NCBI GenBank assembly: GCA_965215995.1
Contig: OZ244128.1
Coordinates: 5,456,001-5,520,000, forward strand
Length of the DNA stretch: 64,000 nt
Origin: SZUA-309 sp965215995
GTDB taxonomy: Bacteria; Pseudomonadota; Gammaproteobacteria; Pseudomonadales; Azotimanducaceae
Direction: 5' to 3'
In this document: piece after piece, positions 33,222 to 42,979 of the stretch
Layout: each line of letters opens with the position of its first letter
How positions within the stretch are numbered: position 1 is the first letter of the stretch
The notes under the pieces: generated by a model
Told to the model about the DNA's origin: nothing
The model's input: only the letters and a program-made list of their open reading frames with translations
The model's database searches: none
Position numbers and translations under genes: made by a program

Positions 33222-36200
33222 TCAGAGTAACTGACGGGCATTCTGGAACAGCCGCAGCCAGGGCCCGTCTTCCTGCCCCCAGGCGGGATCCCGCCAGGCA
33301 TTCTGCCACACCCGGAACACCCGTTCGGGATGCGGCATCATAGCCAGCACCCGGCCGTCCGCGCCGAGCGCACCAGCCAGACCGCGAGCAGCACCGTTCG
33401 GATTGGCCGGGTACCGCTCCGTTGGCTGATGGTGGTTGTCCACGTACTGGCAGGCCGCTTGCCCCGACTGCCAGAATCGCTCTGCTGATCCCGCGTCCCG
33501 AAACTCAGGGCGACCTTCTCCATGGGCAACCGCCACCGGCAGCACGCTGCCCGCCATGCCCTCGAGCCACGGGGAAGCAGACTCGCCGATCCGCAACAGC
33601 ACGGTGCGCCCTTCGAATTGCTCCGAAGCATTGCGGACGAAGCGCGGCCAGTCATCGGCACCCGGAATCAGGCTGGCAAGATGAGCCAGCATCTGGCAAC
33701 CGTTGCAGACCCCCAGGACGAGACGGTCTGACTCGAAATAGGCGGCAAACGCATCCCGAACCGCCTCATGGAAGAGAATGCTCTTTGCCCAGCCACCGCC
33801 ACCGCCCAGCACGTCGCCGTAGGAGAATCCACCGCAGGCAACCAGGGCAGGAAAGTCAGCCAGCTGAGTCCGGCCTTCCACCAGGTCGCTCATGTGAACG
33901 TCCACCGGCGCGAACCCAGCGCGTTCAAAAGCGGCCGCCATCTCGATCTGACCATTCACACCTTGTTCGCGCAGCACGGCGATTTCCGGACGGGTCGTGC
34001 CGATATTGAATGTTTCCACCGGATCGAAGGTCAGCGAGCTCGAAAACCCGGGATCGTCGGCAACGATCTGCTCGAATTCCTGGTCAGCACAAGCCGGATT
34101 GTCTCTCAGCCGCTGCATCCGGTAGCTGAGCTCAGACCAGCATTGCTGCAGCTTCCCGCGAGTGCTCTCGTAGACCGGCTCGCCGTGATGCTGGATCCGA
34201 ATCAACTCATCCTTTCTGGGCTCTGCGACCAGCCGATGCGGAATCCCTTCGAGCAGCGCACTGACCTGGTCCATTTCGCTGGCTCGTACTTCGACAACCG
34301 CACCCAGCTCTTCGGCGAAAAGCGCCCCGATAAGGTCCTCATCGGAACAGAAAACATCCAGACCGGTGCGACCGGCGAAGGCCATTTCCAGCAGCGTGAC
34401 CAGCAGACCGCCATCGGAGCGGTCGTGATAGGCAAGCAACAGACCTTCGGCACGAAGCCTCTGGATCGCCTCGAAAAAGCGTACGAACTGATCCGGGTCA
34501 TCCAGATCCGGTGCCGTATCGCCCAGCTTCCCGAATGCCTGGAACAGGCAACTGGCTCCGAGGCGATTTCTGCCGGCACCGAGATCCAGCAGGATCAGCC
34601 GCGTATCCGCTTCGCTGCCGATCACCGGCGTCGACGTGTGGCGCACATCCGCCACCGGCGCAAAAGCAGACACAATCAACGTCAGGGGCGAAACGACTTC
34701 TCTGTCTTGCCACCGCGTACGCATGGAAAGACTGTCCTTGCCAACCGGGATGGCGATGCCGAGCGCCGGACACAGCTCCATCCCTACGGCACGCACGCCT
34801 TCGTAGAGAGCCTGCTCTTCCGCGTTCTCTCCTGTCGCCGCCATCCAGTTCGCGCTCAACACCACGCGGCGCAGCTCGGGAATGTCGGCGGCTGCCAGAT
34901 TGGTCAACGCTTCACCGACGGCCATGCGCGCGGATGCAGCTGGATTGATCATGGCCAGGGGCGATCGTTCGCCCATGGCGAAGGCCTCGCCTTCATAGGT
35001 CCTGAAGCCGCCGAGGGTGACGGCCAGATCGGCCACCGGAACCTGGTGCGGACCGACCATCTGTTCCCGGGCGACCAGGCCGGTAATGCTTCGGTCGCCA
35101 ATGGTGATGAGAAACTGCTTGCTGGCCACGGCAGGAAAGCGCAACAGCCGGTCGATGGCTTCCGCCAGATTGATACCTGCCGTCGGAAAAGATCTGCTCT
35201 GAATCACCTCCGTGTCGAATCGCCGTGTCATCTTCGGCGGTTTGCCAAACAAAACGGACAGCGGCAGGTCCACCGGGGCGTTGTCGAACTGCGGATCCCG
35301 CACCGTCAGATGTGCGTCTTCCGTCGCCTCGCCGACCACTGCATAAGGACAACGCTCCCGGATGCAGATCGCCTCGAACGCGTCCAGGCGATCTTCGCGA
35401 ACGCCCAGCACGTAACGTTCCTGGGCCTCGTTGCACCAGATCTCCAACGGTGTCATGCCCGGGTCCGCATTGGGTACCGCACGAAGGTCGATGCGGCCAC
35501 CCATGTTGGCATCGTTTACCAGCTCCGGCAGAGCGTTCGAAAGTCCGCCAGCACCCACGTCGTGAATCAGCAGCACAGGATTGGCATCACCCATGGCCGT
35601 GCAGGCGTCAATCACCTCCTGGCAACGACGTTCCATCTCCGCGTTGTCCCGCTGCACCGAGGCAAAGTCCAGGTCCGACGAGCTCTCACCACTCGACATG
35701 CTGGACGCGGCACCACCTCCCAGGCCGATCAGCATGGCAGGTCCGCCCAGAACGACGAGGCGCGTCCCGGGCGCAAAGCTCTCGGCGTGCACATGTTTGT
35801 CACGAACGGTGCCCACACCGCCGGCAATCATCACCGGCTTGTGATAACCCCAGACTCTCTCCTCGCTGTCCGCCATCTCGAAGGTCCGGAAGTAGCCGTT
35901 CAGAGCCGGTCGGCCGTACTCGTTGTTGAAACCGGCGGCGCCTATGGGCCCTTCAAGCATGATGGTCAGCGCATCCGCGATCCGCTCCGGCTTGCCCGTC
36001 TGCCGTTCCCACGGTTGCGCGAAACCTGGCACGTTGAGGTGAGAAGTGGTGAATCCGGTCAGGCCAGCCTTCGGCTTGGATCCACGACCCACGGCGCCCT
36101 CGTCGCGAATCTCTCCGCCTGAGCCGGTCGCCGCCCCGGCGTAGGGTGCGATGGCCGTTGGATGGTTGTGCGTCTCCACCTTCATCAGCACATGCACAGG

Positions 36201-37043
36201 CTCTTCCACGTAGCCGTAGCGATGCGAGTCGGGATCGAGGAGGAACTTGGGCAGGATCGGCCCTTCAATGACTGCTGCGTTGTCCGCGTAGGCAGAGAGA
36301 ATGCCTTCCCCGTTGATGTGCGCATGGGTATTGCGGATCATCGCAAACAGGCTCCTGGTCACAGACTCACCGTCTATCTGCCAATCAGCATTGAATATCT
36401 TGTGCCGACAGTGCTCCGAATTTGCCTGGGCGAACATCATCAGCTCGACGTCGGTTGGATCCCGGTCGAGCTCCAGATAGGCGGCAATCAGGTAGTCGAT
36501 CTCATCCTCGGAGAGCGCCAGCCCGAGCTCGGAATTGGCCTGAACCAGAGCATCCCGACCACCCGACAGCACGCCGACGGTTGCCAGGGGCCGAGGCGTG
36601 AGCGTATCGAAAACGGACTCGAAGCTGGCATCGGTGACCACCCTTTCGGTCATTCTGTCATGTACTGCAGCCAGCACAGTCTTCTCGTCAGCATCACCGG
36701 CAACAAACCAGCGTACGCCACGCTCGACCCTCTGCACCTTGGTCAGGCCGCAGATTGAGAATATGTCCGTCGCTTTGCTCGACCAGGGCGAGATGGTGCC
36801 GAGTCGAGGCAACACGACGCCGACTTCCCGGCCGACACGACCAGGCAGGTCCTGTTCCGGTCCGTAGCGCAGGAGCGCCCGGGCCCGCTCCAGCTCTTCT
36901 GTCGTGAGCGGCGCGGACAGCGCCAGCAGATGAACGTACTCGGCGTATAGGCCGTCGACTGCTCCAGCAACCGCACCAATCTCAGCCTGCCGTTTGTCGA
37001 GGACAAACTTCGAACAGGCCGGCTGCCCGTCCAGGATCTTCAC
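33222..37043 (-). CDS. purL: Phosphoribosylformylglycinamidine synthase
   Basis: Single-chain FGAM synthase (about 1273 residues) using ATP and glutamine. N-terminal linker domain, tandem PurM-like ATP-binding/catalytic halves (AMVKVETHNHPTAI-type motif LMKVETHNHPTAIAPY, GVGKDSLSM-type PVGKDSLSMRTRW), and a C-terminal class-I glutaminase with nucleophile in VLGVCNGCQML and the His-Glu in MMPHPERVFR. Start taken as GTG 37043 (VKILDGQPA); GTG 37058 is an alternative, both with poor ribosome sites, and the longer frame to 37277 overlaps tadA. Confidence 0.96.
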   Translation of the reverse strand: MKILDGQPACSKFVLDKRQAEIGAVAGAVDGLYAEYVHLLALSAPLTTEELERARALLRYGPEQDLPGRVGREVGVVLPRLGTISPWSSKATDIFSICGLTKVQRVERGVRWFVAGDADEKTVLAAVHDRMTERVVTDASFESVFDTLTPRPLATVGVLSGGRDALVQANSELGLALSEDEIDYLIAAYLELDRDPTDVELMMFAQANSEHCRHKIFNADWQIDGESVTRSLFAMIRNTHAHINGEGILSAYADNAAVIEGPILPKFLLDPDSHRYGYVEEPVHVLMKVETHNHPTAIAPYAGAATGSGGEIRDEGAVGRGSKPKAGLTGFTTSHLNVPGFAQPWERQTGKPERIADALTIMLEGPIGAAGFNNEYGRPALNGYFRTFEMADSEERVWGYHKPVMIAGGVGTVRDKHVHAESFAPGTRLVVLGGPAMLIGLGGGAASSMSSGESSSDLDFASVQRDNAEMERRCQEVIDACTAMGDANPVLLIHDVGAGGLSNALPELVNDANMGGRIDLRAVPNADPGMTPLEIWCNEAQERYVLGVREDRLDAFEAICIRERCPYAVVGEATEDAHLTVRDPQFDNAPVDLPLSVLFGKPPKMTRRFDTEVIQSRSFPTAGINLAEAIDRLLRFPAVASKQFLITIGDRSITGLVAREQMVGPHQVPVADLAVTLGGFRTYEGEAFAMGERSPLAMINPAASARMAVGEALTNLAAADIPELRRVVLSANWMAATGENAEEQALYEGVRAVGMELCPALGIAIPVGKDSLSMRTRWQDREVVSPLTLIVSAFAPVADVRHTSTPVIGSEADTRLILLDLGAGRNRLGASCLFQAFGKLGDTAPDLDDPDQFVRFFEAIQRLRAEGLLLAYHDRSDGGLLVTLLEMAFAGRTGLDVFCSDEDLIGALFAEELGAVVEVRASEMDQVSALLEGIPHRLVAEPRKDELIRIQHHGEPVYESTRGKLQQCWSELSYRMQRLRDNPACADQEFEQIVADDPGFSSSLTFDPVETFNIGTTRPEIAVLREQGVNGQIEMAAAFERAGFAPVDVHMSDLVEGRTQLADFPALVACGGFSYGDVLGGGGGWAKSILFHEAVRDAFAAYFESDRLVLGVCNGCQMLAHLASLIPGADDWPRFVRNASEQFEGRTVLLRIGESASPWLEGMAGSVLPVAVAHGEGRPEFRDAGSAERFWQSGQAACQYVDNHHQPTERYPANPNGAARGLAGALGADGRVLAMMPHPERVFRVWQNAWRDPAWGQEDGPWLRLFQNARQLL

Positions 37044-37089
37044 TTGTATTGCTTGCACTAGTACTCGGCTTCCAGGTCCTTGCAATTGA

Positions 37090-37569
37090 TCAGTGGCGGC
37101 GCGCATCGAAGAAGTGGCTGAGCTTTGCAGCGCACTCTTCTGCCAGCACACCTTCGACGACGGTGAGCTTGTGATTGAGCCCATCGAGAATTCCGCCGCC
37201 TTCGCCCAATCCGCGGCTGAGCAGCGCGCCCCCTTTCGGTTCCCGCGCCCCAAACACCACCTTCGCGACCCGGGCATGAATCAGGGCACCCGCACACATG
37301 GTGCAGGGTTCTACAGTGACGTAGAGCGTGGTGCCGGCCAGCCGGTAATTGCCCTGTTGCGCACCTGCTGAGCGCAGTACGTTAATCTCGGCATGAGCCG
37401 TTGGGTCATGGGTGGCGATCGGCCGATTGAAGCCCCGGGCCAGCTCGCCATCCGGGCCGACCAGTACCGCACCTACCGGGACCTCGCCCAGACGCTCGGC
37501 CTCATCAGCCATTTCGAGGGCTTCCCGCATCCAGTACTCGTGATCGTTCGCTGTGCCGGACGACGTCAT
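37090..37569 (-). CDS. tadA: tRNA-specific adenosine deaminase TadA
   Basis: Deaminates A34 of tRNA-Arg(ACG) to inosine. 159 residues with the zinc/catalytic motifs HAEI (TAHAEINVL) and PCTMCAGALIHARV. The ATG at 37569 overlaps the guaA stop as ATGA, suggesting coupling; a GTG two codons earlier (37575) is an alternative start. 46 bp before purL. The guaBA-tadA-purL order matches Pseudomonas apart from intervening genes. Confidence 0.95.
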   Translation of the reverse strand: MTSSGTANDHEYWMREALEMADEAERLGEVPVGAVLVGPDGELARGFNRPIATHDPTAHAEINVLRSAGAQQGNYRLAGTTLYVTVEPCTMCAGALIHARVAKVVFGAREPKGGALLSRGLGEGGGILDGLNHKLTVVEGVLAEECAAKLSHFFDARRH

Positions 37570-39137
37570 TCCCACTCGATGGTCGCTGGGGGTTTGCTCG
37601 ATACGTCATAGACCACACGGGAGACACCGCTGATCTCGTTGATGATCCGGTTCGAGACCCGTTCTATGAACTCGTACGGCAGGTGCGCCCAACGGGCCGT
37701 CATGAAATCGATGGTCTCCACGGCACGAAGCGCGATGATGTCCGCATAACGTCGCGCATCGCCCACCACGCCAACGGACTTCACCGGCAGATAGACTGCG
37801 AAAGCCTGACTGACCTTGTCATAGAGATCCGCTGCGCGCAGCTCCTCGATGAAGATGGCATCGGCTTCGCGCAGCACGTCTGCTTTTTCCTTACTCACCT
37901 CGCCCAGAATACGCACCCCGAGCCCCGGTCCGGGGAAAGGGTGCCGGAAGATGAGCGATCGAGGCAGGCCGAGATGGAGACCGATGTTGCGCACTTCGTC
38001 TTTAAACAGCTCGCGCAACGGCTCCACGAGCTTCAGGTGCATGCGCTCCGGCAAACCGCCAACGTTGTGGTGCGACTTGATGACGTGCGCCTTGCCATGC
38101 TTGCTGGCAGCGGACTCGATCACGTCCGGGTAGATGGTACCCTGAGCCAGCCAGGCCACATCTTCGATCCGATGCGCCTCGCGATCGAATACGTCGATGA
38201 AAGTATTGCCGATTGCCTTTCGCTTGGCCTCCGGCTCAGCAATGCCGGCCAGCCGGTCGAGAAACTCATCCTCCGCCGCGACGGTAATCAGGTTCAGTGT
38301 CAACGCATTCGAGGGCGCAAAGGCAGCCTCGACTTCTTGCCGCTCGTTCTTTCTGAGCAAACCGTTGTCGACAAACACGCAGGTGAGCTGATCGCCGATG
38401 GCTCGAGACAGCAGGGCCGCCACCACACTCGAATCCACCCCGCCGGAAAGCCCTAGCACGACCTTATCCGAGCCCACTGTCTCCCGAACCTGGGCGACTG
38501 CATCATCGACGATGTTGGCCGCTGTCCAGAGCCCTTCGCAGCCGCAGATCTCCAGGGCAAAGTGGCCGAGGATCTCCGCGCCCTGACGGGTGTGGGTCAC
38601 CTCCGGATGGAACTGCACCCCATAGAGCTTCCGCTCGGACCACTCCATCGCGGCGATAGGTGCAGAATCGGTGGAGGCAATCAGGGAGAACTCGGGCGGC
38701 AGGGTGACCACCTTGTCACCGTGACTCATCCAGACCGGCAGCTCACCACCGCTACCACCGTTCACGGGTGCCAGGAAGCTCTCTGTATTCAGCACGTTCA
38801 CCACCGCATGACCGAACTCATGCACTGAAGAACCCTGCACCTTGCCGCCAAGCTGTTCCGCCATGGCCTGCATGCCGTAGCAGATGCCCAGCACCGGGAC
38901 GCCCAGCTCGAACACCGCCTCCGGAATCCTGGGGGCCTCCTCGAGGGTGACCGACTCGGGTCCGCCGGAAAGAATCACGCCGCGCGGAGCAAACGACTCA
39001 ATGAACGCTGCCGGGGCATCGAACGGATGAATCTCGCAGTACACGCCCGCCTCTCGAACTCGGCGAGCGATGAGCTGGGTGTACTGGGAACCGAAGTCGA
39101 CGATCAGCAGTCGCTGATCGTGAATGTTTACTGCCAT
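37566..39137 (-). CDS. guaA: GMP synthase (glutamine-hydrolysing)
   Basis: Converts XMP to GMP. 523 residues: class-I glutaminase domain with nucleophile motif VLGICYGMQAMA and HPEVTHT, ATP-pyrophosphatase domain with P-loop LGLSGGVDSSVVAALL, and C-terminal dimerisation domain ending SSKPPATIEWE, the universal GuaA C terminus. 41 bp downstream of guaB, the standard guaBA operon. Confidence 0.98.
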   Translation of the reverse strand: MAVNIHDQRLLIVDFGSQYTQLIARRVREAGVYCEIHPFDAPAAFIESFAPRGVILSGGPESVTLEEAPRIPEAVFELGVPVLGICYGMQAMAEQLGGKVQGSSVHEFGHAVVNVLNTESFLAPVNGGSGGELPVWMSHGDKVVTLPPEFSLIASTDSAPIAAMEWSERKLYGVQFHPEVTHTRQGAEILGHFALEICGCEGLWTAANIVDDAVAQVRETVGSDKVVLGLSGGVDSSVVAALLSRAIGDQLTCVFVDNGLLRKNERQEVEAAFAPSNALTLNLITVAAEDEFLDRLAGIAEPEAKRKAIGNTFIDVFDREAHRIEDVAWLAQGTIYPDVIESAASKHGKAHVIKSHHNVGGLPERMHLKLVEPLRELFKDEVRNIGLHLGLPRSLIFRHPFPGPGLGVRILGEVSKEKADVLREADAIFIEELRAADLYDKVSQAFAVYLPVKSVGVVGDARRYADIIALRAVETIDFMTARWAHLPYEFIERVSNRIINEISGVSRVVYDVSSKPPATIEWE

Positions 39138-39178
39138 CTATCGAGAGATCCTTTAGAAGATCCGCAAAGAGGTCCGGG

Positions 39179-40648
39179 TCAGCTCAGCGGGTAATTCGGT
39201 GCTTCTTTGGTGATGGAAACATCGTGCACGTGAGATTCCGACGTGCTCGCAGCACTTACCCGAATGAACTGGGATTTTGTCCGGAGCTCCTCCACATCCT
39301 CGCAGCCGGTGTATCCCATGGAGGCCCGCAGACCACCCATCAGCTGATGCACGATGGGGCCCACCGGGCCCCGGTATGCCACCCGGCCTTCAACACCTTC
39401 CGGGACCAGCTTGCGATGGTCGCCTTCGGCTTCCTGAAAGTATCGATCCGAAGAGCCATGAGATTCCGACATGGCGCCGAGAGACCCCATGCCCCGATAG
39501 GATTTGTAGGTGCGTCCCTGATAGAGCTCCACCTCTCCGGGTGCTTCGTCCGTACCGGCCAGCAGGCTGCCGAGCATGACCACGTTGGCACCCGCGCTGA
39601 TGGCTTTGGCAATGTCGCCCGAGTAGCGTACGCCGCCATCGGCAATGACCGGCACATCTTCCTTGGCAGCGACTTCTGCGGCGGTGGAGACGGCCGTGAT
39701 CTGCGGCACGCCGATACCGGTTACCACCCGGGTGGTGCAGATCGAGCCTGGTCCGATACCCACCTTCACCGCATCGACCCCTGCGGAGAGCAGCGCCTTC
39801 GCACCTTCTGCGGTGGCCACGTTGCCGCCGATCACGTTCATGTTCGGATAGCGCTGCTTGATCCAGCTGATTCGGTCGAGCACCTTCTGGCTGTGACCGT
39901 GCGCGGTATCAACCACCAGCACGTCCACACCTGCCTCGACCAGGGCGGCAACCCGATCGTCGGTGTCTGGGCTCGTGCCCACACTGGCACCGACCCGAAG
40001 CTGGCCATGATTATCTTTACAGGAGATCGGATAGGCCTGGGCCTTGGTGATGTCTTTCACGGTCACCATGCCACGCAGCTCGAACCGATCGTTCACCAGC
40101 AGCACCTTTTCGATCCGATGCTCGTGCAGCAGGCTGGTAATCTCATCGAAGTCTGCATCTTCCGCAGCAGTCACCAGCTGTTCTTTCGGCGTCATCACAT
40201 CCCGGACCAGGGCATCCATGCGCCGCTCGAAGCGCACATCCCGGCCGGTAACGATGCCGACCAGCGCATCCCCCTCTACAACCGGCACGCCCGAGATTTT
40301 GTGCTCGAGGGTCAGCTCGATCAGCTTGGCCACGGTCTCGTCCGGCCGGATCGTGATGGGATCCCGGATGATGCCGCTTTCGTGTTTCTTCACGGCCCGT
40401 ACCTCCCGGGCCTGGGCATCGATGGACATGTTCTTGTGAACGATCCCGATCCCACCTTCCTGGGCCAGGGCAATAGCCAGGCGCGCCTCGGTCACCGTGT
40501 CCATGGCAGAAGACATCACGGGGATGTTCAGACGAATGTCTTTGGTCAGCCGGGTCTCGAGGGAAACCTCTGAGGGCAGAACGTTTGAATAGGCGGGGAG
40601 AAGGAGAACGTCGTCGAAAGTGAGCGCGTCATCTGCGATACGCAACAT
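39179..40648 (-). CDS. guaB: Inosine-5'-monophosphate dehydrogenase
   Basis: NAD-dependent oxidation of IMP to XMP, rate-limiting for GMP. 489 residues: TIM barrel split by a CBS pair (about residues 93-205), catalytic cysteine loop GIGPGSICTTRVVTGIGVPQ, and flap with YRGMGSLGAM. ATG 40648 is preceded by GGAG at 6 nt. The predicted promoter lies just upstream and shares its -35 hexamer region with the divergent xseA gene. Confidence 0.97.
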   Translation of the reverse strand: MLRIADDALTFDDVLLLPAYSNVLPSEVSLETRLTKDIRLNIPVMSSAMDTVTEARLAIALAQEGGIGIVHKNMSIDAQAREVRAVKKHESGIIRDPITIRPDETVAKLIELTLEHKISGVPVVEGDALVGIVTGRDVRFERRMDALVRDVMTPKEQLVTAAEDADFDEITSLLHEHRIEKVLLVNDRFELRGMVTVKDITKAQAYPISCKDNHGQLRVGASVGTSPDTDDRVAALVEAGVDVLVVDTAHGHSQKVLDRISWIKQRYPNMNVIGGNVATAEGAKALLSAGVDAVKVGIGPGSICTTRVVTGIGVPQITAVSTAAEVAAKEDVPVIADGGVRYSGDIAKAISAGANVVMLGSLLAGTDEAPGEVELYQGRTYKSYRGMGSLGAMSESHGSSDRYFQEAEGDHRKLVPEGVEGRVAYRGPVGPIVHQLMGGLRASMGYTGCEDVEELRTKSQFIRVSAASTSESHVHDVSITKEAPNYPLS

Positions 40649-40669
40649 TTGGGACTCCGCAAAACCGGC

Positions 40670-40699
40670 ATTCTACCGATGCACTACCGCCTGTTGCAA
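40670..40699 (-). promoter_or_regulatory. Predicted promoter of guaBA, abutting xseA promoter
   Basis: Minus-strand TTGCAA (40694-40699), 18-bp spacer, TAGAAT (40670-40675). TTGCAA is its own reverse complement, and a plus-strand TAGAAT (40720-40725) sits 20 bp from it, so one hexamer could serve both divergent genes, although 20 bp is long for a spacer. The plus-strand -10 is only 6 nt before the xseA ATG. Confidence 0.5.
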
Positions 40700-40731
40700 A
40701 CCAGGATGACAAATTTGGTTAGAATCCCTCG

Positions 40732-42138
40732 ATGACTTCCTCCCTCCCCGCTGGGTTCGAATCTGCCCAGACCGTGCTGAGTGTCAGCCAACTCGCCCGC
40801 CAGGCCAGAATCCTCATCGAAGAGCATCTTGGCGAGGTCAGCGTGGAAGGCGAGCTGTCCAACTTCCGCCGACCGGGATCCGGTCACTGGTACTTCACCT
40901 TGAAAGATCAGGGCGCGCAGGTCCGCTGCGCCATGTTCGCGGGTCGCAATCGAGCCGTTCGGCTGAAGGTTGAGGACGGGTTGCAGGTCCGACTCACCGG
41001 CCGGGTCAGCCTGTACGAGCCTCGCGGCGATTTTCAGCTCATCGTCGACCGGCTCGAGGCGGCAGGCGAAGGTGCCCTGCGTGCTGCCTTCGATGCGCTG
41101 AAGAACAAGCTTAGCGCTGAAGGTCTGTTCGACGAGGCCAAAAAGCGCCCTCTGCCCGAACATCCCAGGCACCTGACGATCATCTCCAGTGCTTCTGGGG
41201 CCGCACTCCGGGACGTGTTGCATGTGGTCGAGCGCCGGTTTCCCGGCCTGGCGGTCACACTGATTCCGAGCGCCGTCCAGGGCGACGGCGCGGAGAGACA
41301 GCTCGTCCGGGCGCTGGCCCAGTCCGCAGAGCTCGCCACCGATGTGGTGCTGCTGACCCGGGGTGGTGGCTCACTGGAAGATCTGTGGTCATTCAATCTG
41401 GAATCTGTCGCTCGTGCGGTTGCAGCCTGTCCGCATCCGGTGGTTTCCGCCATCGGCCACCAGACCGATTTCGCCATCACCGACTTCGTTGCCGATGCGC
41501 GTGCGCCGACCCCGTCCGCGGCCGCCGAGATGATCACACCGACCCGAGCCGACCTGCTGACGGATCTGACCGGGCTCAGCGGCAGGCTCAACCGGGCAAT
41601 CACCCAGGAAATTCGCTTCCTGGGCCAGACCCTGAACACGCTCGATGTGCGACTGCTGGATCCGGCAACCCAGATCGCACAGAGGATGGTCCAGGTCGAC
41701 GAGCTGGAGCAACGCCTGCTTCGCGGGCAGGCAAACGGGTTCGCGACGCGTCAGGTGCGGCTCTCGAGCGTTCAGAGAGCGCTGAGCCTGCTTGCACCTG
41801 CCCGGCAGATCACGGCCGGGAAAAAGACACTGACGGCGATCGCTGATCGGCTCGCCAGCAGCCAGAGAAGTCAGTCGGAGGCTCGTCAGCGCGCGCTTGC
41901 CAGCACCGCACGCGCACTGACTGCAGTCAGCCCGCTGAATACTTTGAGCCGGGGTTACGCGGTGCTCGCTCACGAATCACCCACCGCTGACGGCAGAAGA
42001 CGAACGCTCACTACGGTGGCCGGTGCGGAATCAGGTAGTACCCTGCATGCCTTGTTGAGCGATGGCAGCCTCAAGCTCACGATCACCGACATCGACACCA
42101 CCCCGCCTCTTTCCGCACCGGATCTGGATGAGCCGTAA
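40732..42138 (+). CDS. xseA: Exodeoxyribonuclease VII large subunit
   Basis: Catalytic subunit of ExoVII (single-strand DNA degradation in both directions). 468 residues: N-terminal OB fold (VEGELSNFRRPGSGHWYFTLKD), catalytic domain with TRGGGSLEDLWSFN and SAIGHQTDF, and the coiled-coil C-terminal region. ATG 40732 has no visible Shine-Dalgarno; a TAGAAT six nt upstream raises the possibility of a leaderless message. Small subunit xseB is not in the window. The adjacent guaB on the other strand is typical. Confidence 0.96.
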   Translation: MTSSLPAGFESAQTVLSVSQLARQARILIEEHLGEVSVEGELSNFRRPGSGHWYFTLKDQGAQVRCAMFAGRNRAVRLKVEDGLQVRLTGRVSLYEPRGDFQLIVDRLEAAGEGALRAAFDALKNKLSAEGLFDEAKKRPLPEHPRHLTIISSASGAALRDVLHVVERRFPGLAVTLIPSAVQGDGAERQLVRALAQSAELATDVVLLTRGGGSLEDLWSFNLESVARAVAACPHPVVSAIGHQTDFAITDFVADARAPTPSAAAEMITPTRADLLTDLTGLSGRLNRAITQEIRFLGQTLNTLDVRLLDPATQIAQRMVQVDELEQRLLRGQANGFATRQVRLSSVQRALSLLAPARQITAGKKTLTAIADRLASSQRSQSEARQRALASTARALTAVSPLNTLSRGYAVLAHESPTADGRRRTLTTVAGAESGSTLHALLSDGSLKLTITDIDTTPPLSAPDLDEP

Positions 42139-42155
42139 TTGGGAAGCCCCTATAA

Positions 42156-42968
42156 ATGCTTAGACGTCTGATCACACTGGCAACCCTGCTGCTCTACGCC
42201 GGCACCTCCCAGGCCGTGGAGAGTGTTCCCGGCGGTCTTTACCTGCATCCGCTGCAAGAGGATGCGATCAGTGTCCGCTATCGTGACCAACCGGTGCTCA
42301 TCTATCGGCAGGTGGCCATCGTCGGCATTCACCTGAATGCGGAGCCAGGCACGCACAAGATCCGGGTGGCATACGCGAACGGCAGCCACCAATGGCATCA
42401 GTTCACGGTTGCCGGCAAGTCCTACACCGAACAGCACTTGACCATCGAGAATCCGCGCATGGTCAATCCACTGGCGGAAGACCTGGCGAGAATCCGGGAA
42501 GAGAGCGCGAAAATGCGCGCCCAATACCAGCGCTTCAGCGAGCAGCTGGACTCACCACTGCCCTTCGTGCTGCCGGTGGATGGCCCGTTGTCGAGCTCGT
42601 TCGGCCGCCGCAGGGTGCTGAATGGTCAGCCCCGCTCGCCTCACTCTGGACTGGACATCGCCGCCGTGGAAGGCACACCCATCCTGAATCCCGCCCCGGG
42701 TACAGTCACCCTGACCGGCGATTTCTACTTCAACGGCAACACGGTGTTTGTGGACCATGGCCAGGGGCTGATCAGCATGATGTGCCACTTGAGCCGGATA
42801 GACGTCCATGAAGGTCAGATCGTGGACAGAAATGAGGTGCTGGGCCTGGTCGGCGCCACCGGACGCGTTACCGGTGCGCACCTGCACTGGTCGGTGAGCA
42901 TGAACGGCAACCGAGTCGACCCGGTGATGGTGATGGAATTGCTCAACGAGCAGCCGACGGATCCGTAA
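42156..42968 (+). CDS. M23-family (LytM) peptidase, secreted
   Basis: 270 residues with a signal peptide (about 1-20, ending TSQA), an N-terminal Ig-like region and a C-terminal M23 peptidase domain. Metal and catalytic residues look intact: HSGLDIAA (His and Asp ligands), MCHLS and HLHWSVSMNG. It therefore could cleave peptidoglycan cross-links, unlike degenerate EnvC/NlpD-type regulators. Directly downstream of xseA (17 bp), as in Pseudomonas. Exact bond specificity is unknown. Confidence 0.92.
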   Translation: MLRRLITLATLLLYAGTSQAVESVPGGLYLHPLQEDAISVRYRDQPVLIYRQVAIVGIHLNAEPGTHKIRVAYANGSHQWHQFTVAGKSYTEQHLTIENPRMVNPLAEDLARIREESAKMRAQYQRFSEQLDSPLPFVLPVDGPLSSSFGRRRVLNGQPRSPHSGLDIAAVEGTPILNPAPGTVTLTGDFYFNGNTVFVDHGQGLISMMCHLSRIDVHEGQIVDRNEVLGLVGATGRVTGAHLHWSVSMNGNRVDPVMVMELLNEQPTDP

Positions 42969-42979
42969 CGGCAACGTGC

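Noticed and set aside
33768..36122. 784-codon plus-strand open frame opposite purL
   Set aside because: Lies wholly antisense to a complete, motif-bearing purL; composition (many His, Arg, Gln) is that of a shadow frame in G+C-rich DNA.
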